DNA of 6,644 bases from Spirochaetaceae bacterium (GTDB lineage Bacteria; Spirochaetota; Spirochaetia; SZUA-6; RPPD01), in assembly GCA_003818675.1 (NCBI GenBank), contig RPPD01000132.1:1-6644 (forward strand), written 5' to 3'. The notes beneath the pieces were generated by a model. The model had not been told where the DNA came from and did no database searches. It saw nothing but the letters and a program-made list of their open reading frames with translations. The position numbers were made by a program, and so were the translations under genes. Within the stretch, counting starts at the first letter, position 1, and every line of letters starts with the position of its first letter. Positions 1 through 6,288 of the stretch are shown piece by piece.

Positions 1-275
1 AAGCGCTGAAACGCCTGGAGCAGGAGATGGTTCTCGTGAAAACTATTTTCGAGAATGAGAACATTGAAAACAGGCAGATCAACACAACACTTTTAACACT
101 CAAGGGCACTTTAGAGGAGATTTCAGGGCTTCTTGGGAAACAATCACATCTCAAAATGACCCTTACAGACAACACTGACACACTTAAAACCATGATGATG
201 GACAATGCCAGTAATCTGGAAGTATTGAAGGAAATCCTCAAGGATTCGTCACTCTTTGATCAAGTGCGATCATGA
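1..275 (+). CDS. C-terminal part of an unrecognised helical (coiled-coil) protein
   Basis: The reading frame is open from the left edge (first full codon at position 3) to a TGA at 273-275, giving 90 visible residues; the real start lies outside the window. The ATG at 27 has no clear Shine-Dalgarno site, and the frame continues upstream of it as ALKRLEQE, so I treat it as an internal Met. The visible part is hydrophilic, with no membrane segment and no cysteine. It is rich in Leu, Lys, Glu, Thr and Asn, and its spaced Leu/Ile/Met residues (for example LLTLKGTLEEISGLL) suggest amphipathic helices or a coiled coil. I do not recognise a family. It ends 10 bp before the stop of the convergent gene at 286-729, and no terminator hairpin fits in that gap. 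The frame is convincing; the function is unknown. Confidence 0.6.
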   Translation, partial: ALKRLEQEMVLVKTIFENENIENRQINTTLLTLKGTLEEISGLLGKQSHLKMTLTDNTDTLKTMMMDNASNLEVLKEILKDSSLFDQVRS

Positions 276-285
276 ACCGTAGTGT

Positions 286-729
286 CTAGGTATTCTGCAG
301 TGATGAGTTTTCAGGTCCTTTTCTGTTCAAAAAACTCACCAATATCTGAAAAAGAAAGAAAACAAGCCCCGCCACAGGCAGGTAAATCCTGCAGACATCA
401 AGAGTAAGTGTGGAGACTTTAACCGCATCAATAAAAGCAGGCGGGGTTGTAGAAAAAATGGACGCGAAAAGGTAGATCGCTGAAATCAGTGAAACAAAAG
501 TGGAAAAGACACTCCTGTTTCCAACATTTGCCACAATAATTATCCCGCATGCCAAAATCATAAGTGGAAGTGCAATATATGCCCAGAATTCGCTTCCAAA
601 TAGTATAAAAAAACGAAAACCTTCTGACAGGAAACCTGAAAAAAAGCAGAAGAGAATTCCGCATATCCCAACTGTAATATCAGCAAGGCCGAAGAGAAAA
701 AAAAGTCTGTTTTTTTTGCCCTGTGTCAT
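286..729 (-). CDS. small four-helix integral membrane protein, unknown function
   Basis: This frame encodes 147 residues (ATG at 729-727, TAG at 288-286). Four hydrophobic stretches look like membrane helices, at about residues 9-33, 48-68, 74-93 and 114-134. A short basic N-terminus (MTQGKKNR) and a polar tail (NRKGPENSSLQNT) flank them. I see no catalytic motif and recognise no family. The start lies 23 nt after the stop of the gene at 753-1691, so the two are probably co-transcribed and this protein may partner the upstream GGDEF-like membrane protein. The Shine-Dalgarno match is weak (upstream sequence reads AACCTGATATA), which suggests low translation or coupling. The first 12 codons contain an A-type and a T-type homopolymer of 8 nt each on the coding strand. 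The coding call is supported by length, hydrophobic pattern and operon position rather than by homology. Confidence 0.65.
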   Translation of the reverse strand: MTQGKKNRLFFLFGLADITVGICGILFCFFSGFLSEGFRFFILFGSEFWAYIALPLMILACGIIIVANVGNRSVFSTFVSLISAIYLFASIFSTTPPAFIDAVKVSTLTLDVCRIYLPVAGLVFFLFQILVSFLNRKGPENSSLQNT

Positions 730-752
730 TATATCAGGTTATCTGAGGCTTT

Positions 753-1691
753 TCAGGTAGCCTTCAAGGCCTTCTCTTTATCATGTTTAACAAAAAGGGC
801 ATCCAGTTCAGTATTTGCCTGTGTAATCACATCCTGGGCCTTCCCCAACTCGTCATGACCCTCCTTGATGACAGTCATGTATTCTGGTGCTGCCATGTCA
901 ATCATGCGTCGCAAAACAGGGTCTTGGGAAAGGGTATGGATAATCCGCTGTGCGTGCTTGCCGGCATTCTCATGGGCATTGTGCACTGACAGTACCAGTA
1001 CACGGTCACCGTGTTTGGATATTCCCAGAACATCACCGCGCCTGATATTCCTGCGGACAATTTCAAAAACAAGAGGATATTCAATCATTTTGGGCAACCT
1101 TTCCTTGTATTTTTCAGTCACCCATATTCCAACCACAATCAGGGAGAAGTAATTCTTGTATCGTTTAAAATCATGAATTCGATGATCCATCTCCTTGATA
1201 AAGTCAGTGAACAACAGGATTGAATGTTTTCTGAAACGGTCAAATAACCTGAGAATGGAAAGGAACAAAATGTAAGTGAATGTTGTGACAAGCCAGGCAC
1301 CCACCGCCGAAAACACCGGGGCAGTGAGGTAGGGAAGTATGTCGTTACTCATAGTTGTGAAAAGGTGTTTCACAATCAGCAGGTAATAAAGGATGGCGCA
1401 TCCGATTACGAAATTTAAAAGAAACTGAAGAGGCGGCTTGCCTTCAAAATCACTCTTTACATACAGTTTGAATTCCGTCTTGACAAGGACCGCACTAATG
1501 ATAAAAAGCAAAAAAACCAGAATTACACTGCCCCCGGTCTCCAATACAAGCGGAACACCGGCCAGATAGAATATTGACAGAAGAATGCACGCGAAAAACA
1601 GGCCAAGGAAAGCGGCCAGACCATAATAGAGGGCAGGATGTGTTGAAAAGATCACGATCTGTTCAGCGGTTTTTTTTCTACTATCTGACAT
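753..1691 (-). CDS. membrane protein with C-terminal degenerate GGDEF-like domain
   Basis: This frame encodes 312 residues. Four likely membrane helices lie at about residues 20-44, 54-71, 88-108 and 124-150, followed by a cytoplasmic part from about 155 to the end. From about residue 172 this part follows the layout of a diguanylate cyclase GGDEF fold: a beta-strand (FSLIVVGIWV, 182-191), a helix, then RRGDVLGISKHGDRVLVLSV at 217-236, a helix (about 241-255), and a terminal helix (about 284-310) resembling the usual ADEALYRAK end. The signature loop reads KHGDR (226-230) instead of GGDEF, so metal/GTP catalysis should be lost. If the call is right, this would be a sensor or scaffold rather than a c-di-GMP synthase. 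The start is supported by AAGGGG six nt upstream, with AAGGAG further up. It follows nfnB by 68 bp, may have its own promoter (1713-1741), and precedes a small membrane protein by 23 nt. The domain call is by eye; the gene itself is secure. Confidence 0.75.
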   Translation of the reverse strand: MSDSRKKTAEQIVIFSTHPALYYGLAAFLGLFFACILLSIFYLAGVPLVLETGGSVILVFLLFIISAVLVKTEFKLYVKSDFEGKPPLQFLLNFVIGCAILYYLLIVKHLFTTMSNDILPYLTAPVFSAVGAWLVTTFTYILFLSILRLFDRFRKHSILLFTDFIKEMDHRIHDFKRYKNYFSLIVVGIWVTEKYKERLPKMIEYPLVFEIVRRNIRRGDVLGISKHGDRVLVLSVHNAHENAGKHAQRIIHTLSQDPVLRRMIDMAAPEYMTVIKEGHDELGKAQDVITQANTELDALFVKHDKEKALKAT

Positions 1692-1712
1692 ACTTCGCCC
1701 CTTTCTCCTTTA

Positions 1713-1741
1713 AGTATAGGAGACACGTATTGATTCTGCAA
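1713..1741 (-). promoter_or_regulatory. candidate sigma70-type promoter for the two membrane-protein genes
   Basis: On the minus strand a -35-like TTGCAG (1741-1736, only 3 of 6 consensus bases) lies 17 bp before a -10-like TATACT (1718-1713, 5 of 6). Transcription would start about 14 nt before the ATG at 1691, which still leaves the nearer AAGGGG ribosome site in the transcript. The site lies in the 68-bp gap after nfnB, so it would let the membrane-protein pair be expressed apart from nfnAB. I see no terminator in this gap, so read-through from nfnB is also possible. Confidence 0.35.
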
Positions 1742-1759
1742 GCTTATCCTTCTAAATAT

Positions 1760-3256
1760 TCAGGTTCTTCCTTCAAGCAAGTTATTGATCGCCCGCGCGG
1801 CAATACGTCCCTGTCCCATTGCCAGGATCACCGTTGCGGCTCCGAGTACAATGTCGCCGCCAGCGTAAACGCGGTCTATTGATGTTTTGCAGTTCTCGTC
1901 CACAATTATGTTTCCCCACTTGTTGGTTACAAGAGCCTGCGTTGTCTGCTTGATCAGGGGATTTGAGTCATTGCCAATTGCAATTATTACTGTGTCAACC
2001 TCCATGATGCTCTCGCTACCCTTGATTACCACGGGCCTTCGCCTTCCGGACTCATCTGGTTCACCAAGCTCATAACTGATGCATTCCATTGCCTTAACGC
2101 ATCCGCGCTCGTCCCCCAGGATTTTCTGCGCGTTTTTGAGAAGATGAAACTCAATGCCCTCTTCTTTGGCATGAGCCACCTCTTCTATCCTTGCGGGCAT
2201 TTCCACCTCTGTGCGGCGATACACAATGGAAACCTTCTGGGCTCCGATACGCTTTGCCATGCGTGCCGAATCCATGGCGACGTTTCCGCCACCAAGGACC
2301 GCAACCTTTCTTGCCTGGAAAATGGGTGTGTCCGCTTTTCCCCGTTCATAGGCCTTCATCAGATTTGCTCTCGTCAGGTACTCGTTTGCAGAGAAGACAC
2401 CCACAAGGTTTTCTCCCTCAATGTTCATGAAACGGGGGAGCCCCGCACCAGTGCCAATAAAGACAGCATCAAATCCATCCTTCTCCAAAAGATCAGTGAG
2501 CTTGCGGGTTCTTCCCACAAGAAAATTGGTCCTGATTTCAACCCCCATTTTCTCCAGGGTTTTCATTTCATCCTCTACGATCCGCTTTGGCATGCGGAAT
2601 TCCGGAATTCCGTAGACAATGACCCCGCCTGGCTTGTGGAATGCCTCAAACATAACAACTTTGTGGCCTTCACGCCTGACATCCGCCGCGACAGTGATGC
2701 CAGCTGGACCCGAACCCACAATCGCAATGTTTTTACCTGTTGAGGGTTTTATTTCAGGAATGGAGACCTTTCCCTGTTGTCTTTCCCAATCCGCGACAAA
2801 GCGCTCCAATCTTCCAATTGAGACTGATTTGTTCTTGTCCTTAAGTATTTTACCAAGGGTACAGGGCTCCTGACATTGCACTTCCTGCGGGCAGACTCTG
2901 CCGCAGATGGCTGGAAGCAGGCTCGACTCCTTGATGATGCCAACCGAGCGTTGATAGTCTCCCTTGGTGATTTGGGCGACAAATGCGGGAATATTTATTC
3001 CCACGGGACAACCCTTGATGCATGGAGCGTTCTTGCATTGGAGACACCGCATGGCCTCCACATACGCCTGTTCCGCCGAATATCCATAGGTGACCTCTTC
3101 CATATTGCCTATCCGCTCAATGGGGTCCTGGGCAGGCATTTCCTGCTGGGGAATCTGCGAACGTTCCTTGTTTTTAATCTCGGACTCACGAGTTTTGATA
3201 TCCACTGCGAGCTTCTTTGCTTCTTCAAACAGTTTTACGCTTGGAATGTGACTCAT
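1760..3256 (-). CDS. nfnB: NfnB, large subunit of electron-bifurcating ferredoxin:NADP+ transhydrogenase (GltA-like)
   Basis: This 498-residue protein belongs to the family related to the glutamate synthase small subunit, often annotated 'NADPH-dependent glutamate synthase' (gltA). Two groups of four cysteines near the N-terminus (C71, C74, C79, C83 and C118, C122, C128, C132) match the iron-sulfur binding region. The FAD dinucleotide-binding motif is IVGSGPAG (179-186). The second, NADP-binding fold carries VLGGGNVAMD (320-329), and the conserved C-terminal FAD motif is YAGGDIVLGAATVILAMGQG (464-483). In the NfnAB complex this subunit carries the bifurcating FAD and couples reduced ferredoxin and NADH oxidation to NADP+ reduction in the cytoplasm. 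The 4-bp overlap with nfnA and the absence of a glutamate synthase large subunit nearby favour NfnB over glutamate synthesis. The N-terminus extends about 38 residues beyond the MPAQDP start typical of shorter relatives. GGGGGA nine nt before the ATG and the ATGA overlap support this longer start. Confidence 0.93.
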   Translation of the reverse strand: MSHIPSVKLFEEAKKLAVDIKTRESEIKNKERSQIPQQEMPAQDPIERIGNMEEVTYGYSAEQAYVEAMRCLQCKNAPCIKGCPVGINIPAFVAQITKGDYQRSVGIIKESSLLPAICGRVCPQEVQCQEPCTLGKILKDKNKSVSIGRLERFVADWERQQGKVSIPEIKPSTGKNIAIVGSGPAGITVAADVRREGHKVVMFEAFHKPGGVIVYGIPEFRMPKRIVEDEMKTLEKMGVEIRTNFLVGRTRKLTDLLEKDGFDAVFIGTGAGLPRFMNIEGENLVGVFSANEYLTRANLMKAYERGKADTPIFQARKVAVLGGGNVAMDSARMAKRIGAQKVSIVYRRTEVEMPARIEEVAHAKEEGIEFHLLKNAQKILGDERGCVKAMECISYELGEPDESGRRRPVVIKGSESIMEVDTVIIAIGNDSNPLIKQTTQALVTNKWGNIIVDENCKTSIDRVYAGGDIVLGAATVILAMGQGRIAARAINNLLEGRT

Positions 3257-4113
3257 CTGCCTTTTCCCCCGTCCTTGTTTTTGGCGACATGGTCAAGCCT
3301 GCATTCATGTGCTTCCTTTTCAAAGGAGCGATAAGCGCCAAGCCTGAGAATCATGTTGTCAAAATCTACCTTGTGGCCGTCAAACTCCGGACCGTCAACG
3401 CAGACAAATTTTGTCTGTCCGCCAACTGTTACGCGGCAACCGCCGCACATCCCTGTGCCATCCACCATTATTGTATTAAGAGATACCATTGTGTGGATTC
3501 CATAGGGTTTTGTGGTTTGAGCGCAGTTTTTCATCATTACAGGAGGGCCAATAGCTACGGCAAGATCAGGCTTTGGCGTTTTTTTTGACCATTCCAAAAG
3601 TGGCTCAGTGACAAAGCACCTTCTGCCGTAAGAACCGTCATCTGTACAAACGATAAGTTCATCCGCAATACTGTGCATCTCCTCTTCGAAAATCAGGAGT
3701 TCCTTGTTCCTTGCGCCCATTATAATAATTACCCTGTTTCCTGCGTTCTTGTAACCCTGAGCTATCGGGTAAAGCGGCGCAACACCAATACCACCGCCTA
3801 CACATATAACTGTCCCGACTTTCTCTATATGCGTGGGTGTGCCAAGCGGACCCAGGATATTCTCAACCTTGCCCCCCTCGTTTATAGAGGCGAGATTGTG
3901 TGTTGTCTTGCCCACAACCTGGAAAATCAGGGTTATTGTGCCTGCTGTTGGATCGGCATCCGCGATGGTCAGGGGTATCCTCTCCCCGAAACTGGTATCC
4001 ACCTGCACTATTACAAACTGGCCTGGTTTCCGCTCCCCGGCAATAAGGGGAGCGGAGACTATAAACTGGTATACATTTTCTGCCAGTTTTTTCTTTTTAA
4101 GTACCTTGTTCAT
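3253..4113 (-). CDS. nfnA: NfnA, small subunit of electron-bifurcating ferredoxin:NADP+ transhydrogenase
   Basis: This 286-residue protein has the ferredoxin-NADP reductase fold shared with PyrK, the dihydroorotate dehydrogenase electron-transfer subunit. The FAD-binding motif RIPLTI is at 45-50 and the pyridine-nucleotide motif CVGGGIGVAPL at 104-114. A [2Fe-2S] site near the C-terminus has C223, C226 and C238 with D218 where PyrK-type proteins have their first cysteine (DGTGMCGGC). An Asp ligand at this cluster is a known hallmark of NfnA. Expected partner and role: it binds NfnB, takes one electron branch from the bifurcating FAD and exchanges it with NAD(H). The related archaeal SudAB/NfnI enzymes are alternatives I cannot fully exclude. 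The start has GAGG about 8 nt upstream and matches the family N-terminus. The gene overlaps nfnB by 4 bp (ATGA), which implies translational coupling. Length is normal and nothing looks broken. Confidence 0.93.
   Translation of the reverse strand: MNKVLKKKKLAENVYQFIVSAPLIAGERKPGQFVIVQVDTSFGERIPLTIADADPTAGTITLIFQVVGKTTHNLASINEGGKVENILGPLGTPTHIEKVGTVICVGGGIGVAPLYPIAQGYKNAGNRVIIIMGARNKELLIFEEEMHSIADELIVCTDDGSYGRRCFVTEPLLEWSKKTPKPDLAVAIGPPVMMKNCAQTTKPYGIHTMVSLNTIMVDGTGMCGGCRVTVGGQTKFVCVDGPEFDGHKVDFDNMILRLGAYRSFEKEAHECRLDHVAKNKDGGKGR
3265..3270 (-). promoter_or_regulatory. ribosome binding site for nfnB inside the nfnA coding end
   Basis: On the minus strand GGGGGA lies within the last codons of nfnA and ends nine nt before the nfnB ATG at 3256. 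Together with the ATGA overlap it supports the long, 498-residue start of nfnB over an internal Met at residue 40. Confidence 0.55.
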
Positions 4114-4176
4114 TTTGGAAACCTCATGTTATTTGAAAATTATGTCTTTTGTTTTCCCTGAGCTTCTACAGATACT

Positions 4177-4205
4177 TTTATCCCTGATTTTGCCGTGAAA
4201 GTCAA
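4177..4205 (-). promoter_or_regulatory. candidate sigma70-type promoter for nfnAB
   Basis: On the minus strand TTGACT (4205-4200, 5 of 6 to the -35 consensus) is followed after exactly 17 bp by GATAAA (4182-4177, 4 of 6 to the -10). Predicted transcription starts near 4170, giving a leader of roughly 57 nt before the nfnA ATG at 4113. I see no riboswitch-like or attenuator hairpin in that leader. This is the best minus-strand promoter match in the divergent gap 4114-4340. Confidence 0.5.
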
Positions 4206-4281
4206 ATGGTAGCTGAAAAGTTGCGAATAATACTTCACAAATGTTAACTACTATTGCATTCTCCTTTTTTTCCTTTTATTA

Positions 4282-4310
4282 TTGAAAGAACTTGGAATCC
4301 CCATTATTAT
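4282..4310 (+). promoter_or_regulatory. near-consensus sigma70-type promoter for the lipoprotein gene
   Basis: TTGAAA (4282-4287, 5 of 6) and TATTAT (4305-4310, 5 of 6) are separated by exactly 17 bp. This is the strongest promoter match in the window. Transcription would begin near 4317, about 24 nt before the ATG at 4341, so any start upstream of 4317 is ruled out if this promoter is used. A pyrimidine-rich stretch (about 4257-4280) lies just upstream. Confidence 0.65.
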
Positions 4311-4328
4311 TTATATCAGTATTTTTTT

Positions 4329-4335
4329 AAGGAGG
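4329..4335 (+). promoter_or_regulatory. strong ribosome binding site fixing the lipoprotein start
   Basis: AAGGAGG is a perfect Shine-Dalgarno sequence ending 5 nt before the ATG at 4341. It selects this start, whose product begins with a signal peptide (MKKGIIFLAF), over an in-frame ATG at 4254 that lies upstream of the promoter. Confidence 0.8.
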
Positions 4336-4340
4336 ATACG

Positions 4341-4931
4341 ATGAAAAAAGGAATTATTTTCCTTGCATTTCTCGCACTCGTTGCGTTTGTGTTTACCAGC
4401 TGCGAACCTGAGTGGAAGAAAATTGTGGCCCCCCTCGAGGAAAATCTCAAGAAACTCGAAGCAGAGGCTGAAAAAGTAAAGTCTGGTGATGTAGCCGCTA
4501 TCGCTGGCGCCAAAGAGCTAATCACACTTATCAATAAAGACAAGGATGCTCTCGTTTCAGCTGAGTCAGCCACTGAAGAATCCAAGAAGATATGGACGGA
4601 TCTTGCCGCAAAGTACGTTCAGGCTGAAACCCTCATGGCAGCGGAAAGTCTTGATGACTTCAAGATCTTAAGTGATGCGAAGGCTGTCATTGAGAAGCTC
4701 CGCCAGCCCGCAAAGGATTTTCTGGCAGCATACAAAGCCTACAAGGCAGGGGACCAGGCAGCAGGAGCAACAGCTCAGAAGCTCAGCACCCAGCTCAAGG
4801 CTGAATATGACAAATTCCAGGCACTTGAGAGCAAGCTCACTATTTCTGGTGCAAATGCCTACAAGGACCTCAAGAATAAGTTCTTCCAGGATAATCCTGG
4901 ATTGCTCGAAGCCATGCAGCCGCCAAAATAA
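4341..4931 (+). CDS. predicted helical lipoprotein, unknown family
   Basis: This 196-residue protein starts with a lipoprotein-type signal peptide: basic MKK, a hydrophobic core to about residue 18, then VFTS before Cys21. The -3 Phe breaks the strict bacterial lipobox but suits the relaxed spirochaetal one. After Cys21 about 176 residues remain, dominated by Ala, Lys, Glu and Leu, with heptad-like Leu/Ile spacing (for example LEENLKKLEAEAEKVK) and no further cysteine or membrane segment. The mature protein is probably an elongated helical bundle or coiled coil anchored to a membrane on the outer face. I recognise no family. High Lys and strong promoter and ribosome-site signals suggest an abundant protein. 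It is divergent from nfnAB and ends in a strong terminator, so it is probably monocistronic. A structural or periplasm-spanning role is only a guess. Confidence 0.85.
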   Translation: MKKGIIFLAFLALVAFVFTSCEPEWKKIVAPLEENLKKLEAEAEKVKSGDVAAIAGAKELITLINKDKDALVSAESATEESKKIWTDLAAKYVQAETLMAAESLDDFKILSDAKAVIEKLRQPAKDFLAAYKAYKAGDQAAGATAQKLSTQLKAEYDKFQALESKLTISGANAYKDLKNKFFQDNPGLLEAMQPPK

Positions 4932-4955
4932 CCGCGATTTCGCACAAGTAATCAT

Positions 4956-4991
4956 GGCTGTTCCGCACTCATGCACGGAACAGCCTTTTTT
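4956..4991 (+). terminator. intrinsic terminator after the lipoprotein gene
   Basis: A perfect 10-bp stem (GGCTGTTCCG at 4956-4965 with CGGAACAGCC at 4976-4985) encloses a 10-nt loop and is followed by six T (4986-4991). It starts 24 nt after the stop codon of the lipoprotein gene. The T-tract ends 19 nt before the ATG of the MFS gene, leaving no room for a separate promoter downstream of the hairpin. Confidence 0.9.
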
Positions 4992-5010
4992 ATTCAGGGA
5001 GTAGTATATT

Positions 5011-6288
5011 ATGAGAAAAAAAGTCATATCCGGAAATGTCCTTTTGACAGGGTTCACCTCTTTTTTCACAGACGTTTCCTCAGAGATGATCTATCCGCTT
5101 TATCAGGCATTTGTCACCTTCATGTTTTCTGCCGTGGCAGGACCTGTAATAGGTATAATTGAAGGAATAGCGGAATCCACCGCGAGCCTTCTCAAGGTTT
5201 ATTCAGGGTATGTCTCTGACAAGTTCCAGAAACGGAAACTGCCGGCAATCGCAGGGTATGCTGTCTCCGCGATATCCAAGCTGCTTCTTCTCCTGGCAAG
5301 AACCGGATGGTTTATGGTCCTGACAGCGAGGTTTTTTGACCGCGTTGGAAAGGGTATACGCACAGCACCCCGGGACGCACTCATCGCTGAATCATCGGAA
5401 AAGAAAAGCCATGGCAAGGTCTTTGGATTTCACCGCGCAATGGACTTCGCTGGCGCAACCCTGGGCGCCATCATCGCATATTTTCTGGTGCGCCAGTTCA
5501 TAGACCCTGTGACGGATTCCGTTATCATCGCGGATTCCTATTTCTTCATTTTCCTCATCTCGGTCATACCTGCACTCCTTGGCGTCATATTTCTGTTTTT
5601 CACAAAAGATGTGACAACAACAGACAAGAGCAAGGCAATTCCAAAGCTGTCTCTCAAATCATATGACAGGACCCTCAAGTTGTTTCTGATAGCTACAGTG
5701 ATATTCACTATTGGAAATTCCTCAAACCAGTTCCTGCTCCTGCGGAGCGCGGATATTATGCGGGAGGCTGGCCTGGGATTCACACTCTCCACAACAATAC
5801 TCATGTATATTGTCTTCAACCTGGTATCGTCCCTGCTCAGTACTTTTTTTGGTTCCCTGTCGGACAAAATCGGGAGAAAAAAACTGCTGATCGCGGGTTA
5901 CACTCTTTATATGCTTGTCTATGCTGGTTTCGTACTCCTGGCCGCCAACAACTCGTTTTGGCTCTGTGTACTCTGGCCGCTTTACGGCATTTATTACGCC
6001 ATGACCGAAGGCGTTGAAAAGGCGCTTGTATCCGACCTTTCACCTGAAAAAAGCCGCGGTACTGCCCTTGGCATGTACCATACTCTTGTAGGCATTTTTC
6101 TCCTTCCAGCAAGCATAATTGCCGGCATTCTATACACACTTTTTCCCGCCGCTCCGTTTCTCTTTGGAAGCTGTATGGCGCTTGTCGCAGTAGTGCTGAT
6201 TACAATTGGTGTGAGACGGGATGACAAAAAGGAATTACCCACGGATGAACGCAGATCAACACAGATGAAGAATAGGAAAATTAACTGA
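5011..6288 (+). CDS. MFS transporter of the DVSSEMIYP type
   Basis: This 425-residue polytopic protein has the length and pattern of a 12-helix major facilitator. The family mark DVSSEMIYPL is at 21-30. Both copies of the MFS loop motif A are visible: GYVSDKFQKRK (66-76) and GSLSDKIGRKK (281-291). A conserved RTAPRDALIAES stretch (117-128) and SDLSPEKSRGTALG (341-354) are also typical of this subgroup. The substrate cannot be told from sequence; members are usually annotated simply as MFS transporters. The start is supported by AGGGAG at 4996-5001, nine nt before the ATG, and by the position of the family motif. A terminator lies just upstream, so expression depends on read-through or on a promoter I cannot find. 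The tail after about residue 409 (TDERRSTQMKN) is encoded by a 10-bp-periodic repeat and is probably not a conserved part of the protein. Confidence 0.9.
   Translation: MRKKVISGNVLLTGFTSFFTDVSSEMIYPLYQAFVTFMFSAVAGPVIGIIEGIAESTASLLKVYSGYVSDKFQKRKLPAIAGYAVSAISKLLLLLARTGWFMVLTARFFDRVGKGIRTAPRDALIAESSEKKSHGKVFGFHRAMDFAGATLGAIIAYFLVRQFIDPVTDSVIIADSYFFIFLISVIPALLGVIFLFFTKDVTTTDKSKAIPKLSLKSYDRTLKLFLIATVIFTIGNSSNQFLLLRSADIMREAGLGFTLSTTILMYIVFNLVSSLLSTFFGSLSDKIGRKKLLIAGYTLYMLVYAGFVLLAANNSFWLCVLWPLYGIYYAMTEGVEKALVSDLSPEKSRGTALGMYHTLVGIFLLPASIIAGILYTLFPAAPFLFGSCMALVAVVLITIGVRRDDKKELPTDERRSTQMKNRKIN

Noticed and set aside
258..272. Small inverted repeat TGATC/GATCA at the end of the first gene, possible terminator
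   Set aside because: Only 5 bp of stem, AT-rich, and no T-tract on either strand.
728..733. Perfect TATAAT on the minus strand next to the start of the gene at 286-729, with CTGAAA 17 bp upstream
   Set aside because: Transcription from it would begin inside codons 3-5 of the gene and no good downstream start exists, so it cannot serve the annotated start; probably chance in AT-rich sequence.
1692..1759. Terminator between nfnB and the GGDEF-like gene
   Set aside because: No GC-rich hairpin with a T-tract can be found in these 68 bp, so the two may be partly co-transcribed.
2144..2743. Long plus-strand open frame of 199 codons opposite nfnB
   Set aside because: It lies entirely antisense to the clearly conserved NfnB coding sequence and its product has no recognisable motif; it is a shadow frame.
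4254..4340. Upstream in-frame extension of the lipoprotein from an ATG at 4254
   Set aside because: It spans the promoter, lacks a ribosome site, and would bury the signal peptide; the ATG at 4341 has a perfect Shine-Dalgarno and starts with MKK.
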